DNA of 64,000 nucleotides from Rhodospirillales bacterium (GTDB lineage: Bacteria > Pseudomonadota > Alphaproteobacteria > Rhodospirillales > Casp-alpha2), in NCBI GenBank assembly GCA_017644185.1, contig JAEPMA010000001.1:372001-436000 (forward strand), in the 5' to 3' direction. Every line of letters starts with the position of its first letter. Position 1 is the first letter of the stretch. Both the position numbers and the translations under genes were made by a program. Positions 1 to 9,585 of the stretch are shown here, piece after piece. Below the pieces are notes generated by a model. That model was given only the letters and a program-made list of their open reading frames with translations. It was not told the origin of the DNA and did not search any database.

Positions 1-1
1 G

Positions 2-1153
2 GAGTGGCGCAAGGCGGCGGGCGACCCGGGCTGGGTCGATGTCACGATCCTGATCGAAAACGGTCTCGTGAAAAGCGTGCCCAGCTTCGATGTCGTCGCC
101 GGCGATCTGAGCGTGAAGGGAGACGTCAAATACGCCCCCGCCGGTCTCGGACTCGAGCGGGTCAATCTCAAGAAAGTCTTGTTTGGACGCACCGACGTTT
201 CCGGAGCCGTGATCTCAAGACCTGATGGCGGGTGGGAGATCGGCCTGCAGGGGCCGGAGCTGGAGTTCTCACCCCTTTGGGAGCGTCTGGTCGGCGATCG
301 TCCGGGACAGGACGAAATCGATATTCCGGACCTGACCATCGCGGTCGAACTCCAGAAGATGTGGGTCGAGAAGCAGAAATTCCTGTCCGACGTATCGGGG
401 ACGTTCGTCCATAAACGCGGCATCTGGCGGACGGCGCTTTTGGACAGCAAGCTCAATGGCGGTCCTTTGTTCAACGTCAACATGGCCCCCGACCAGCAGG
501 GTAATCGAATTCTCAACGTGAAAGCGGATGATGCGGGCGACACCCTCCGCTTCTTCGATCTGTTCGACAACATGTACGGTGGCAAGCTGGAACTGCGCGG
601 CCGTTACGACGATGCGGCAGCCGATCAGCCATTGCGCGGGAAATTGCGCGTCATCAATTACCGGGTCAGGAATGCGCCGCTGATGACCCGCGTCCTTTCG
701 ATCATGGCATTGACCGGGATCGTCGACGCGCTGACGGGTGAAGGGCTCAACTTCTCGGAACTCGACGTGCCGTTCGCGTATACCGACGGCGAGATACAGA
801 TATCGGATGCCAAGGCGACGGGCACCTCGCTCGGCTTCACGGCGTCGGGCTCCGTCTACACCCATGCAGACGTCTTGAACATTAACGGGACCGTGGTGCC
901 GGCCTATGCGCTCAACTCGGCGCTGGGTAAGATTCCGCTGCTGGGCAACATCTTCGCCGGGACCGAAGACGGCGGTGGCGTGTTCGCCGCGAATTTTTCT
1001 GTGACGGGCCCGATCGAGGATCCGGACACCACGGTCAACCCGCTGTCGGCCCTGACGCCGGGTATTCTCCGGAACCTGTTCGGTGCGTTCACCCCCGACA
1101 CACCGAAAGCGCCGCTCCTCGCCCCCGAAAAGGCGCCGGTGACGATTCAGTAA
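2..1153 (+). CDS. AsmA-like C-terminal region protein (5' truncated by window edge)
   Basis: The reading frame is open from the first complete codon of the window, so the gene begins upstream and only its last 383 codons are seen. The visible part is rich in beta-strand-like alternation and ends with a segment characteristic of AsmA/YhdP-type proteins (a run beginning FSVTGPIEDP, followed by a leucine-rich tail ending in a proline-rich stretch). Members of this family are large, inner-membrane-anchored periplasmic proteins thought to carry lipids towards the outer membrane or to affect its assembly. The family call rests on the C-terminal pattern only; the N-terminal anchor is outside the window. 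The gene converges on tyrS, separated by a paired palindromic repeat. Confidence 0.7.
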   Translation, partial: EWRKAAGDPGWVDVTILIENGLVKSVPSFDVVAGDLSVKGDVKYAPAGLGLERVNLKKVLFGRTDVSGAVISRPDGGWEIGLQGPELEFSPLWERLVGDRPGQDEIDIPDLTIAVELQKMWVEKQKFLSDVSGTFVHKRGIWRTALLDSKLNGGPLFNVNMAPDQQGNRILNVKADDAGDTLRFFDLFDNMYGGKLELRGRYDDAAADQPLRGKLRVINYRVRNAPLMTRVLSIMALTGIVDALTGEGLNFSELDVPFAYTDGEIQISDAKATGTSLGFTASGSVYTHADVLNINGTVVPAYALNSALGKIPLLGNIFAGTEDGGGVFAANFSVTGPIEDPDTTVNPLSALTPGILRNLFGAFTPDTPKAPLLAPEKAPVTIQ

Positions 1154-1171
1154 ATCTTTCCCTGCATGGCG

Positions 1172-1272
1172 CCGTCACCCCGGCGCAGGCTGGGGTCCAG
1201 AGATAATCCGTCTCTATTTGATGCTGGAAGTCTGCCCGACGCCCTGGATTCCGGCTGTTGCCGGAGTGACGG
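1172..1272. repeat. Paired palindromic repeat, GTCACCCCGGC family (two inverted copies)
   Basis: Two copies of a roughly 30-base element lie head to head: positions 1172-1202 and, inverted, 1242-1272. Each copy is itself a small hairpin (CCCCGGC...GCTGGGG; TCCGGC...GCCGGA) bordered by GTCAC and by CCAG. Further copies occur at 44743-44859 and 46241-46361. The pair sits between the convergent AsmA-like gene and tyrS and may act as a bidirectional terminator. This is the kind of intergenic palindrome common in proteobacterial genomes. Confidence 0.75.
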
Positions 1273-1337
1273 AGTCTGGCTGCGGCGAAACGTTTGCCGC
1301 GCCTATTCGGACTCAGGTTTCATGCCTGATGGTATGT

Positions 1338-2591
1338 TCAGACCGGCTTGATCAGCGCGTGGCGCTTTTTGCCGGCCGACAGTTTGATGACGCCGTCTTG
1401 ATTGATCGCATCGGCGGCGATCGTTGCGCGCTCGTCCGAAACCTGCTGATCGTTGATCTTGGCGCCGCCGCCCTTGATCAGGCGCCTGGCATCTCCGTTC
1501 GACGAAGCAAGGCCCGCCTGCGTGAACAGCGTAAGCACGCCGATCCCGGCCTCGATCTCGGCGCGCGCGATCTCGACGGTCGGCAGGCTTTCACCCATCC
1601 CACCCTGTTCGAACGTGGTCTCCGCCGTTTTACGGGCTTCCGCTGCCGCGTCAGTGCCACGGCACAACTTGGTTGCTTCGTCGGCGAGGACTTTCTTGGC
1701 GTCGTTGATTTCCTGGCCTTCGAGTTTTTCGAGCCGGGCGATCTCGTCCATCGGAAGCTCGGTGAAGAGTTTCAGGAACTTACCCACGTCGGCGTCTTCG
1801 GTATTTCGCCAGTACTGCCAGTAGTCGTAGTGGCTGAGGGCGTCGTCGTTGAGCCAGATCGCCCCGTCCGCGGTCTTGCCCATCTTGGCGCCGGACGCGG
1901 TGGTCAGAAGGGGCGTGGTGAGGCCGTAGAGCTGCTTCTCGGCGACCCTTCGGCCAAGCTCGACCCCGTTGACAATGTTGCCCCACTGATCCGAGCCGCC
2001 CATCTGAAGCTGGCAATTATGGCTTTTGGCGAGTTCGACGAAGTCGAACGCCTGCAGGATCATGTAGTTGAATTCGAGGAACGTTAGCGGTTGCTCGCGC
2101 TCGAGCCGCAGCTTGACGCTGTCGAACGTCAGCATGCGGTTGACCGTGAAGTGCGGGCCGATGTCCCTTAGAAGCTCGATGTATTTAAGATTGTCCAGCC
2201 AGTCGGCGTTGTTGACCATCACCGCGTCGGTCTTACCTTCACCGAACGTCAGGTACTTCTGAAACACCTGTTTGATGCCGTTCATGTTGTTGGTGATGTC
2301 GGCGTCGGTCAGTAATTTTCGGCTCTCATCTTTCCCCGACGGATCGCCGATTCGCGTCGTGCCGCCCCCCATGAGAACGATCGGCTTATGGCCGGTTTGT
2401 TGAAAGAGCCGCAACAGCATGATCGACACCAATGAGCCCACGTGCAGGCTGGGCGCGGTGCAGTCGAAGCCGATATAAGCCGTGACCGGGCCCTGGGCGC
2501 ACTTCTCGTCGAGCGCGTCGAGGTCCGTGCACTGGTGCATAAACCCGCGTTGGGTGAGCTGATTGACGAAATCGGACTTGTACTGGGCCAT
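1338..2591 (-). CDS. tyrS: Tyrosyl-tRNA synthetase
   Basis: This 417-residue class Ic aminoacyl-tRNA synthetase attaches tyrosine to tRNA-Tyr in the cytoplasm. The HIGH-type motif is HVGS at residues 50-53, after the conserved [12 protein letters not shown] segment. The KMSKS-type loop is KMGKT at 236-240, and [10 protein letters not shown] near 196-205 is the tyrosine-binding helix. The C-terminal 65 residues form an S4-like RNA-binding domain. Length is normal for the bacterial TyrRS family. The gene is divergent from anmK with a very short intergenic gap. TyrS beside anmK is an arrangement I associate with alphaproteobacteria. Confidence 0.97.
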   Translation of the reverse strand: MAQYKSDFVNQLTQRGFMHQCTDLDALDEKCAQGPVTAYIGFDCTAPSLHVGSLVSIMLLRLFQQTGHKPIVLMGGGTTRIGDPSGKDESRKLLTDADITNNMNGIKQVFQKYLTFGEGKTDAVMVNNADWLDNLKYIELLRDIGPHFTVNRMLTFDSVKLRLEREQPLTFLEFNYMILQAFDFVELAKSHNCQLQMGGSDQWGNIVNGVELGRRVAEKQLYGLTTPLLTTASGAKMGKTADGAIWLNDDALSHYDYWQYWRNTEDADVGKFLKLFTELPMDEIARLEKLEGQEINDAKKVLADEATKLCRGTDAAAEARKTAETTFEQGGMGESLPTVEIARAEIEAGIGVLTLFTQAGLASSNGDARRLIKGGGAKINDQQVSDERATIAADAINQDGVIKLSAGKKRHALIKPV

Positions 2592-2682
2592 GAACGGACT
2601 TGCTGTTTTTATTGAGGGCGCGGATGATTAGCACATGCAGACCCTGACAGACAACGACCTAAAGGGCGGAAAACCGCCCGAG

Positions 2683-3768
2683 ATGAGCAAGGTGCTGACG
2701 GCGGTCGGGTTGATGAGCGGCACATCGATGGATGGGATTGATGTCGCGATCATCGACACCGATGGCGAGACGGTGAAACGTAGGGGCGCGTTCGCGTCTT
2801 ATCCCTACGCCCCCGAACTCAGAAAAAAGGTGCAGGCGATCACCGGGCGCAAACCGGAAACGGGTGAACCGACCGCGTCGGTGGCGCGCGACATCACCGA
2901 TGCGCACGCCGAGGCGGTCGAGGATTTCCTGAAACGCGCGGGTTTAAGCCCCCACGACGTCGATGTGGTCGGGTTCCACGGCCAGACGGTTTTCCACGAC
3001 CCGGCGAACGGGGTGACGTGCCAGTTGGGGGACGGTGCGCGTTTGGCCGAAAGGTTGAGAATCGCGGTCGTCAACGATTTCCGCGCTGCCGATGTGGCGG
3101 CGGGCGGCGAGGGGGCACCGTTCGCGCCCTTGTATCATGCCGCTCTCGCGATGCCGCTCGAGCCGCCGGTATGTGTCTTGAATCTCGGTGGCGTCGGCAA
3201 CCTGACATGGATCAGCCCGGATGGGGGCATCGTCGCCTTCGATACCGGCCCGGCGAACGCCTTGTTGGATGATTGGATTCTGGAAAAAACGGGCCAGTCG
3301 ATGGATACCGATGGCGCTATCGCGCGCAAGGGCACGGTCGATGAAGACGTCTTGGCCGAGCTTCTCGAAAACGACTATTTCGATCAGCCGTACCCCAAAT
3401 CCCTCGACCGCGATCACTTCGACCCGTCACCCGTGATGGGGTTGTCGCTCGAAGACGGCGCGGCGACCCTCGTCGCGTTTTCGGCGGAAGCCGTCGGCAG
3501 GGCGCAGGCGATTTTACCGGCGCTTCCCGAACGCTGGCTGGTGACGGGTGGCGGGCGGCATAATCCCGTCATGATGGCGGCGCTCAGAAGGGCGCTGGAT
3601 CGTCCGGTCGAACCGGTCGAGGCCGCGGGCTGGTCGGGTGATGCGATGGAGGCGCAGGCGTTCGCCTATCTCGCCGTTCGTTCGCTTTATGGGCTGCCCC
3701 TAAGCCTCCCTTCGACCACGGGTGTCACCGAACCGATGCCGGGGGGCGTGCTGCATCGGCCCGGGTGA
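2683..3768 (+). CDS. anmK: Anhydro-N-acetylmuramic acid kinase
   Basis: The product phosphorylates and opens 1,6-anhydro-MurNAc to MurNAc-6-phosphate in cell-wall recycling. The N-terminal ATP-binding signature GLMSGTSMDGID starts at residue 8. Further family blocks are GFHGQTVFHDP, LNLGGVGNLTW, FDTGPANALLDDW and the C-terminal VTGGGRHNP. I prefer the ATG at 2683 (361 residues), which starts just before the conserved domain. An in-frame ATG at 2635 would add 16 residues but leaves only 43 bases between this gene and the divergent tyrS start. Length is typical for AnmK. Confidence 0.95.
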   Translation: MSKVLTAVGLMSGTSMDGIDVAIIDTDGETVKRRGAFASYPYAPELRKKVQAITGRKPETGEPTASVARDITDAHAEAVEDFLKRAGLSPHDVDVVGFHGQTVFHDPANGVTCQLGDGARLAERLRIAVVNDFRAADVAAGGEGAPFAPLYHAALAMPLEPPVCVLNLGGVGNLTWISPDGGIVAFDTGPANALLDDWILEKTGQSMDTDGAIARKGTVDEDVLAELLENDYFDQPYPKSLDRDHFDPSPVMGLSLEDGAATLVAFSAEAVGRAQAILPALPERWLVTGGGRHNPVMMAALRRALDRPVEPVEAAGWSGDAMEAQAFAYLAVRSLYGLPLSLPSTTGVTEPMPGGVLHRPG

Positions 3769-3831
3769 GGGGAACCTCTTTCAGCGTGGCGGTTTGATGC
3801 CTACATGAGGGGGAGAGAAAGGAGGCGAGTT

Positions 3832-4848
3832 TTGAGCGCTCCCGTATCGAAACTTCCCGCCCTGGAGCCGTCGCGCGTCGCCGTGATCGAGAAGTTCGGC
3901 GGCAGGATATCTCCCCTCGATCCCATCGGGGCCCAGGTCGAAGGGATCGGCCTCGCGGCCCGTAACCCGCCACCCGACGACGTCGTTGCCGCGCTGGAAC
4001 GCGAAATGGCCGCGCGCGGCTTTCTTGTTTTCAAAAGCGAGACGCAGCTTGAACCCGAAGACTTCCTTCGCGCCAGCTGCTGGTGGGGCGGCAAGGAACT
4101 GCACAGCACGCACGGCGTCCATCCGGCGACGCCCGACGCCAATCGCCACATCTTCCGGCTGTCTAATGACCGCCAACACGGGATCCCCGGCGTCGGGCCG
4201 CAGTGGCACAACGACGGCAGTTTCAACACCGATACGTTTTCCCATGCCGGCTATCACATCATCCGCCCGGCGGAAAAAGGCGGTGGTACGTATTTCGCCC
4301 ACCAGGGCGCGGCGTATGACGAACTCTCGCCCGAACGCCAGGAATTCTGGGGCCGGTTATCGTCCGTGAATGCGACGTCGGGTGCCGTCCACCCGATGGT
4401 GCACACCCACCCGCTGTCCGGGCGTAAATGCATCTGGCTGCACCTGGGCATGACCGGCGCGGTGATCGAAAAGCTGCCGGACGCCGATGACTTCCGTCTG
4501 TTGGAGGCGCAGGAACTGACGGACCTCTGCCATCAGTACAACGACATCCTTAATGCCGGTCTTGAGAACGGATACGCCATCAACTTCGAATATCAGCAGA
4601 ACGATTGCGTGTTCATCGACAATCTGGCGGTGGCGCACCGCGCCGCGCCGGAGGCGCACCTGCCCGCCGATCAGCAGGGGTTGCGGATCATGCACCGAAG
4701 CACCGTGCGCGGCACGCAGGATCTGGCGCCCGATTTCGGCTTGCCGCCGGTCCTCAATATCGGCGGGCCCAATCCGCTCGGGGCAGGCGTCTGGCACGCG
4801 GGGGGTATCGGGTTCAGGTGGGACGACGGGATTCCCATGCAGAACTAG
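3832..4848 (+). CDS. TauD/TfdA-family Fe(II)/2-oxoglutarate dioxygenase
   Basis: A 338-residue protein of the TauD/TfdA superfamily, enzymes that hydroxylate substrates using Fe(II), O2 and 2-oxoglutarate. The iron-binding HxD is H126-N-D128 in the stretch PQWHNDGSF, the distal histidine is in VAHRAAPEAH (about H269), and arginines about 16-20 residues later are candidates for 2-oxoglutarate binding. I chose the TTG at 3832 because a perfect AGGAGG lies 6 bases upstream; the in-frame ATG at 3805 lies upstream of that ribosome-binding site and has none of its own. The substrate cannot be told from sequence. The next gene is an MFS transporter on the same strand, which may carry it. Confidence 0.88.
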   Translation: MSAPVSKLPALEPSRVAVIEKFGGRISPLDPIGAQVEGIGLAARNPPPDDVVAALEREMAARGFLVFKSETQLEPEDFLRASCWWGGKELHSTHGVHPATPDANRHIFRLSNDRQHGIPGVGPQWHNDGSFNTDTFSHAGYHIIRPAEKGGGTYFAHQGAAYDELSPERQEFWGRLSSVNATSGAVHPMVHTHPLSGRKCIWLHLGMTGAVIEKLPDADDFRLLEAQELTDLCHQYNDILNAGLENGYAINFEYQQNDCVFIDNLAVAHRAAPEAHLPADQQGLRIMHRSTVRGTQDLAPDFGLPPVLNIGGPNPLGAGVWHAGGIGFRWDDGIPMQN

Positions 4849-4916
4849 GATTGAGCGGTGTCAGTGGGCTTCGGGTGAAATGAGGCCGTCATAAATCGAG
4901 GATGAGAGGGCGTTCC

Positions 4917-6194
4917 ATGCTCAAGGTTTTATCGTCTGTCTGGGCGCTTCTTCTCGGTATCGTGCTGATCATGCTGGGCAACGGCATGCATTTCACGCTC
5001 ATCGGTTTGCGCGGCGGGATCGAGGGGTTTTCTTCGGCGGAACTGGCGATTGTGACGTCCGGCTACTTCGCCGGATTTCTTTCGGGCGCCCGATTGAGCC
5101 CCATCCTGATCGGCCGCGTCGGACATGTGCGTGTTTTCGCGGCTTTGGGCAGCTTCATGTCGGCGGGTCTGATCGCGTTTCCGCTGTTGACGGAGCCATG
5201 GGCGTGGACATTGTTGCGCGTGCTCGTCGGGTTCTGCATGTCGGGCATATACGTGACGGCCGAAAGCTGGCTCAACGACGCCGCCACCAACCAGACCCGG
5301 GGCAAGGTCTTGTCGGCCTATATGATCGCGCAGACGCTCGGCATCATCGGCGCGCAGGGCTTGTTGACGCTGGGCGATGCGGCGACGTCGGTGCTGTTCA
5401 TCGGTGCCTCGATCCTGGTGTCGGTTTCTTTCGCGCCGATCCTTCTGTCGGCGACCCGCGTTCCGGTGGCCGAGGCAACGCGGCCGATGCCTTTGCGCAG
5501 GCTCTTCACGGGCTCGCCATTGGGAACGGTGGGCATATTCCTGTTGGGCAGCGCCTATGCGACCCAGTCCGGCATGGGGGCGGTGTTCGGCACCCAGATC
5601 GATCTGACCACGGCGCAAATCGCCATGTTCGTGGCGATGCTGTTTGGGGGCGCCTTATTGCTCCAATATCCCATCGGCTGGCTGTCGGACCGTGTCGACC
5701 GCCGCAAGCTTATTTTCGGGGCGGCCCTGTTGGGTGCCGTATCCTGCGGGCTCGGGCGGCTCGCAGGGGACAGTCTGTGGCCGCTGATGGTGGCTGCGTT
5801 CTTCGCCGGCGGGGTCACGACGCCGCTCTATGCCCTGTTCCTTGCCTATACCAACGATTTCCTCTCGCTGGAGGATATGCCGGCCGCGTCCGGGGGGCTC
5901 GTCATGACGTTCGGGGTGGGGGCGATTTTGGGACCGCTCGCCACCGGTTGGGCGATGCAGCACTTCGGCCCGTTCGCGTTCTGGATCGTCCTCGGCGCGA
6001 CCTTTGGGGCGATCGCGGCTTATGCGCTCTATCGCATGACCAAGCGTGAAGCGATGCCTGTCGACGAGACCGAGAGCTATCTGAGCGTGCTGCCGACCAC
6101 CTCGTCCGTGGCGCACGAAGCTGCGGGCACGTGGGCCGCCGAGCAGGCGGAAATCTCGGCTGAGGCCGAGACGAAAAGCGATGCGCCGGGGTGA
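4917..6194 (+). CDS. MFS transporter, YcaD-like
   Basis: A 425-residue, twelve-helix major facilitator protein of the inner membrane. The block from FTLIGLRGG through YFAGFLSG and the later YVTAESWLND and RGKVLSAYM are characteristic of the YcaD-like branch, whose substrates are mostly unknown. The loop motif GWLSDRVDRRKL between helices 8 and 9 is the usual MFS signature. The ATG at 4917 is preceded by GAGAGG at suitable distance; the ATG at 4902 has no spacing for a ribosome-binding site. The last 45 residues are a hydrophilic Glu/Ala-rich tail. It follows the TauD-type gene by 68 bases. Confidence 0.88.
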   Translation: MLKVLSSVWALLLGIVLIMLGNGMHFTLIGLRGGIEGFSSAELAIVTSGYFAGFLSGARLSPILIGRVGHVRVFAALGSFMSAGLIAFPLLTEPWAWTLLRVLVGFCMSGIYVTAESWLNDAATNQTRGKVLSAYMIAQTLGIIGAQGLLTLGDAATSVLFIGASILVSVSFAPILLSATRVPVAEATRPMPLRRLFTGSPLGTVGIFLLGSAYATQSGMGAVFGTQIDLTTAQIAMFVAMLFGGALLLQYPIGWLSDRVDRRKLIFGAALLGAVSCGLGRLAGDSLWPLMVAAFFAGGVTTPLYALFLAYTNDFLSLEDMPAASGGLVMTFGVGAILGPLATGWAMQHFGPFAFWIVLGATFGAIAAYALYRMTKREAMPVDETESYLSVLPTTSSVAHEAAGTWAAEQAEISAEAETKSDAPG

Positions 6195-6248
6195 CGACGG
6201 CATTTAAAGCTGCAACCGTCACCCCAACTTTTTTCGTCGTCCATACGC

Positions 6249-6277
6249 AAAAACGCTCCGCCGGTTGGGCGGAGCGT
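6249..6277 (-). terminator. Intrinsic terminator of the alpha/beta hydrolase gene
   Basis: On the minus strand a perfect 10-base-pair stem ACGCTCCGCC/GGCGGAGCGT with a 5-base loop is followed immediately by a T-run. It lies downstream of the minus-strand hydrolase gene, so it should end that transcript. On the plus strand the stem has no T-run after it. Confidence 0.85.
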
Positions 6278-6282
6278 ATCGT

Positions 6283-6310
6283 GGGTCCTGAATCAAGTTC
6301 AGGACGACGG
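6283..6310. repeat. Palindromic repeat, CCTGAATCAAGTTCAGG family (single copy)
   Basis: The core CCTGAATCAAGTTCAGG is a near-perfect palindrome bordered by GGGT and ACGAC. The same unit recurs at 12409-12481 (two copies), 44901-44930 and 46122-46207 (two copies). It lies in the 3' region of the convergent MFS and hydrolase genes. Confidence 0.8.
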
Positions 6311-6320
6311 TTTTAGAGAT

Positions 6321-6968
6321 TTACTCGACCGTTTCGAGGTTGGTGTCGAGATACTTCTCGACGTGCTTTTCCATCGTGTCGAGATGGTCACGGAAGAAAT
6401 GGTCGCAGCCCTTCACCACCTTGTAATCGATGGTGATGTTCTTCTGCTTGCCCAGCTTGTCGGCGAGTTTGGCGACCGAATCTTCGGGGATGATGTCGTC
6501 GCTGTCGCCGTGCACCATCAGGCCCGAAGCCGGGCACGGTGCCAGGAACGAGAAATCGTGGATCGACGCCGGCGGGGCGATGGCGATGAAGCCGTTGATT
6601 TCCGGACGGCGCATCATCAGCTGCATGGCGATCCAGGCGCCGAACGAGAATCCGGCGATCCAGCAGCCGGTGGCGTTCGGGTTGTGACCCTGCATCCAGT
6701 CCAGCGCGGCGGCGGCGTCGGAAAGTTCGCCCAAACCGCTGTCGAAAGCGCCCTGCGAGCGGCCGACACCCCGGAAATTGAAGCGCAGCGTCGAGAACCC
6801 GCGTTTGGAAAAGGCGTGGTAAAGCGAGTACACCACCTTATTGTTCATGGTGCCGCCGTGTTGCGGATGCGGATGCAGAATCAGCGCCACCGGCGCGTCA
6901 TCGCGCTTGGCGTGCTGATACCGGCCCTCAAGGCGGCCTTCCGGTCCGTTGAAAATCACATCGGGCAT
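6321..6968 (-). CDS. Alpha/beta hydrolase of the COG2945 type
   Basis: A 215-residue cytosolic alpha/beta-hydrolase fold protein. The nucleophile elbow GFSFG (residues about 95-99) carries the catalytic serine; the oxyanion segment HPHPQHGGTMNNKV is near residue 32; the acid and histidine are likely in HGDSDDIIPE and CDHFFRDH. This is the small hydrolase group often annotated as dienelactone-hydrolase-like or CocE/NonD-like; no natural substrate is known to me. The gene diverges from cysE. An IscR-like site about 32 bases upstream of its start may touch its promoter. A strong terminator follows. Confidence 0.85.
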   Translation of the reverse strand: MPDVIFNGPEGRLEGRYQHAKRDDAPVALILHPHPQHGGTMNNKVVYSLYHAFSKRGFSTLRFNFRGVGRSQGAFDSGLGELSDAAAALDWMQGHNPNATGCWIAGFSFGAWIAMQLMMRRPEINGFIAIAPPASIHDFSFLAPCPASGLMVHGDSDDIIPEDSVAKLADKLGKQKNITIDYKVVKGCDHFFRDHLDTMEKHVEKYLDTNLETVE

Positions 6969-6999
6969 GGGTGGAACCTCTACTTTAGAAAGACTTCAA

Positions 7000-7024
7000 A
7001 AAATCGAGTAACTTTGTCGGGTAC
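7000..7024. promoter_or_regulatory. IscR type-1-like site (distal)
   Basis: By eye this 25-base stretch agrees with about 19 of 25 positions of the E. coli type-1 IscR consensus as I recall it, with the right half GTCGGGTA matching best. It lies about 80 bases upstream of the second site and 32 bases from the divergent hydrolase start. The operon encodes its own IscR-like regulator, which makes autoregulation plausible. No experiment supports this here. Confidence 0.45.
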
Positions 7025-7077
7025 TCTGACGGGGTAATGGCTTTTGCCGCACCGGCACAATAGATTTTAGCCGCGAT

Positions 7078-7102
7078 AAACTTGACCACTTTACTCGGTT
7101 TT
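7078..7102 (+). promoter_or_regulatory. IscR type-1-like site overlapping the -35 element
   Basis: The stretch containing TTGACCACTTTACTCGG agrees with about 19 of 25 positions of the recalled E. coli type-1 IscR consensus, including the YYGAC and TCGG half-site cores. It covers the -35 hexamer and spacer of the promoter at 7082-7110, the position expected for repression by cluster-loaded IscR. Confidence 0.55.
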
Positions 7103-7110
7103 CCTATATA
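7082..7110 (+). promoter_or_regulatory. Sigma-70-type promoter of the cysE-iscR-suf operon
   Basis: TTGACC at 7082-7087 and TATATA at 7105-7110 are separated by exactly 17 bases, one of the best housekeeping promoters in the window. It implies a leader of about 85 bases before cysE. It also shows that the TTG at 7082, which opens an in-frame extension of cysE, is not a translation start. Confidence 0.8.
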
Positions 7111-7201
7111 CCCCTTAAGAAAGTGCGCTTTTTATTTCATGACATGGGCGCAGCCGGGAATTAGCGCAACCCCGGGGCGCAGTGAACATAAAGAAGATGC
7201 C

Positions 7202-7960
<759 letters not shown>

Positions 7961-7978
7961 GGCCAAAGGAGAAGTAAC

Positions 7979-8452
7979 GTGAAACTCAGTACCAAAGGAC
8001 GCTATGCGGTGATGGCGATGGTCGATCTGGCGACCCAGACCGATGGGAAGCCGATCGCACTCGCCGATGTCGCGGAGCGTCAGGAAATTTCGCTTTCGTA
8101 TCTGGAGCAGTTGTTCGGACGGCTGCGCCGTGGACAGTTGGTCAAGAGCGTGCGCGGCCCGGGTGGCGGCTACCTTCTGGCGCGTGATGCCGCCGAGATC
8201 AGGGTCGCCGACGTCATCATGGCGGTCGACGAGCCGATCAAGGCGACCCGCTGTACGCCCGGCAGCCCGTCCGGTTGCCAGGGCCGTCAGCAGCGGTGCC
8301 TGACCCATGATCTGTGGGAAGAGCTCGGCAACCAGATCTATCTGTTCTTGAGCTCGGTCTCCCTCGCCGATGTGGCCGACCGGCGCGTGCTGGGTTCCAG
8401 TGGGATTCTGTATTCGCAGTCCCGCGACCAACAGATTGCCGCCGGCGAATAA
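7979..8452 (+). CDS. iscR: Rrf2-family iron-sulfur regulator, IscR-like
   Basis: A 157-residue Rrf2 regulator with an N-terminal winged helix (KLSTKGRYAVMAM) and the conserved RGPGGGY wing. Three cysteines, C92, C100 and C107, plus H110, match the [2Fe-2S]-ligating pattern of IscR, although the C-C spacings (8 and 7) are slightly longer than in E. coli. It probably senses cluster supply and represses this operon through the sites at 7000-7102. The GTG start is preceded by AAGGAG at good distance. It lies between cysE and the first desulfurase. Confidence 0.92.
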   Translation: MKLSTKGRYAVMAMVDLATQTDGKPIALADVAERQEISLSYLEQLFGRLRRGQLVKSVRGPGGGYLLARDAAEIRVADVIMAVDEPIKATRCTPGSPSGCQGRQQRCLTHDLWEELGNQIYLFLSSVSLADVADRRVLGSSGILYSQSRDQQIAAGE

Positions 8453-8475
8453 CCGGAAGCCAGGGACCTTTACCG

Positions 8476-9585
8476 ATGACGGCTTGTTACCTCGATCATA
8501 ACGCGACGACGCCGCTGGGCCTGCCTGCCCGCGAAGCGATGGCGCGTGCCATGGAGGTAACGGGTAACGCATCGTCGGTGCACGGTTTCGGCCGCGAGGC
8601 CAGAAAGATTGTCGAGGATGCCCGCGCCAAAATCGCGGAGTTGGCCGGTATCGCGCCCGCCAACGTGATCTTCACGTCGGGTGGTTCGGAGGCGAACAAC
8701 GCCATCCTCCGCGGCGTGAATAGCGATAGTGTCATCACCTCGGCGGTCGAGCACGCCTCCGTACTGGATGCACATCCGGACGCGCTACGTATCCCCGTCG
8801 ATACGGACGGCGTCGTCGATGTGAACGCGCTTTCCACGATGCTTTCAAAAACGGATGGCCGGGCGTTGGTTTCCGTGATGGCGGCCAACAACGAAACCGG
8901 TGTCGTGCAGCCGATCGCCGGGATTTCCAAACTGTGTAAGGACGCAGGCGCGGTCTTGCATGTCGACGCCATCCAATGGGCCGGCAAGCGGCCGCTGTTC
9001 GAGATCACGGCCTATGCCGATGTGCTCACGTTATCCGCGCACAAATTCAACGGTCCCTCGGGCGTGGGCGCCATCGTCGTCAAGGATGGGGTGGCGTTCG
9101 AACCCCTGATCCGGGGCGGCGGGCAGGAACGCCGACGCCGTGCGGGGACGGAAAACATCATTGGGATCGCCGGGTTCGGCGCGGCGGCCGAAGCCGCAAT
9201 AAACGGGGTTCGAGATTTCTCGAAGATCGCCCAACTCCGCGACCGGATCGAGAACGAACTTTCCAACGACGCCAAATTCTACGGCAGCAACAGTGACAGA
9301 CTGGCCAACACGACGAATATCGGCATGCCGGGTGTGTCGGCGGAAACCCAGGTGATGGCGTTCGATCTGGCGGGGATCGCCGTCAGTGCCGGGTCGGCGT
9401 GCTCGTCGGGTAAGGTCGAACCGAGCCATGTGCTGATGGCGATGGGGGTTTCGAAACAGGAAGCGGCGGAAGCCGTGCGTGTTTCGCTCGGCCCCTCGAC
9501 GTCGGTGGACGAGGTCGAAAAATTCATCGAGACGTGGCGCGGTCTGAGATTGCGCACCCGGAAAGACGCGGAGGCGGCGGCATGA
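8476..9585 (+). CDS. Cysteine desulfurase, NifS-like (first of three)
   Basis: A 369-residue PLP enzyme that takes sulfur from cysteine as a persulfide. The PLP lysine is K190 in [10 protein letters not shown], the cofactor-stacking histidine is H93 in EHAS, and the active-site cysteine is C309 in [13 protein letters not shown]. The open frame extends further upstream, but the domain begins at the ATG at 8476, just after iscR. Its stop overlaps the next desulfurase's start (ATGA). This paralog is shorter than and only partly like the following IscS-like protein. Its acceptor protein is unknown. Confidence 0.9.
   Translation: MTACYLDHNATTPLGLPAREAMARAMEVTGNASSVHGFGREARKIVEDARAKIAELAGIAPANVIFTSGGSEANNAILRGVNSDSVITSAVEHASVLDAHPDALRIPVDTDGVVDVNALSTMLSKTDGRALVSVMAANNETGVVQPIAGISKLCKDAGAVLHVDAIQWAGKRPLFEITAYADVLTLSAHKFNGPSGVGAIVVKDGVAFEPLIRGGGQERRRRAGTENIIGIAGFGAAAEAAINGVRDFSKIAQLRDRIENELSNDAKFYGSNSDRLANTTNIGMPGVSAETQVMAFDLAGIAVSAGSACSSGKVEPSHVLMAMGVSKQEAAEAVRVSLGPSTSVDEVEKFIETWRGLRLRTRKDAEAAA

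Noticed and set aside
1154-1337. A possible ncRNA or tRNA in the gap after the AsmA-like gene.
   Set aside because: The gap is explained by two inverted repeat copies; no cloverleaf or other RNA fold is seen.
1218-2087. A 289-codon open frame on the plus strand opposite tyrS.
   Set aside because: It is an antisense shadow of tyrS in GC-rich sequence with no ribosome-binding site and no recognisable domain.
5198-6049. A 283-codon frame in another phase of the MFS transporter gene.
   Set aside because: Arginine-rich shadow translation within a gene that has clear membrane helices in its own frame.
7082-7201. A 40-residue N-terminal extension of cysE from a TTG at 7082.
   Set aside because: The TTG is the first part of the -35 hexamer of a strong promoter, so it is upstream of the transcript start.
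7110-7201. A sulfur- or cysteine-related riboswitch or T-box in the suf leader.
   Set aside because: The leader is only about 90 bases and shows no conserved aptamer pattern.
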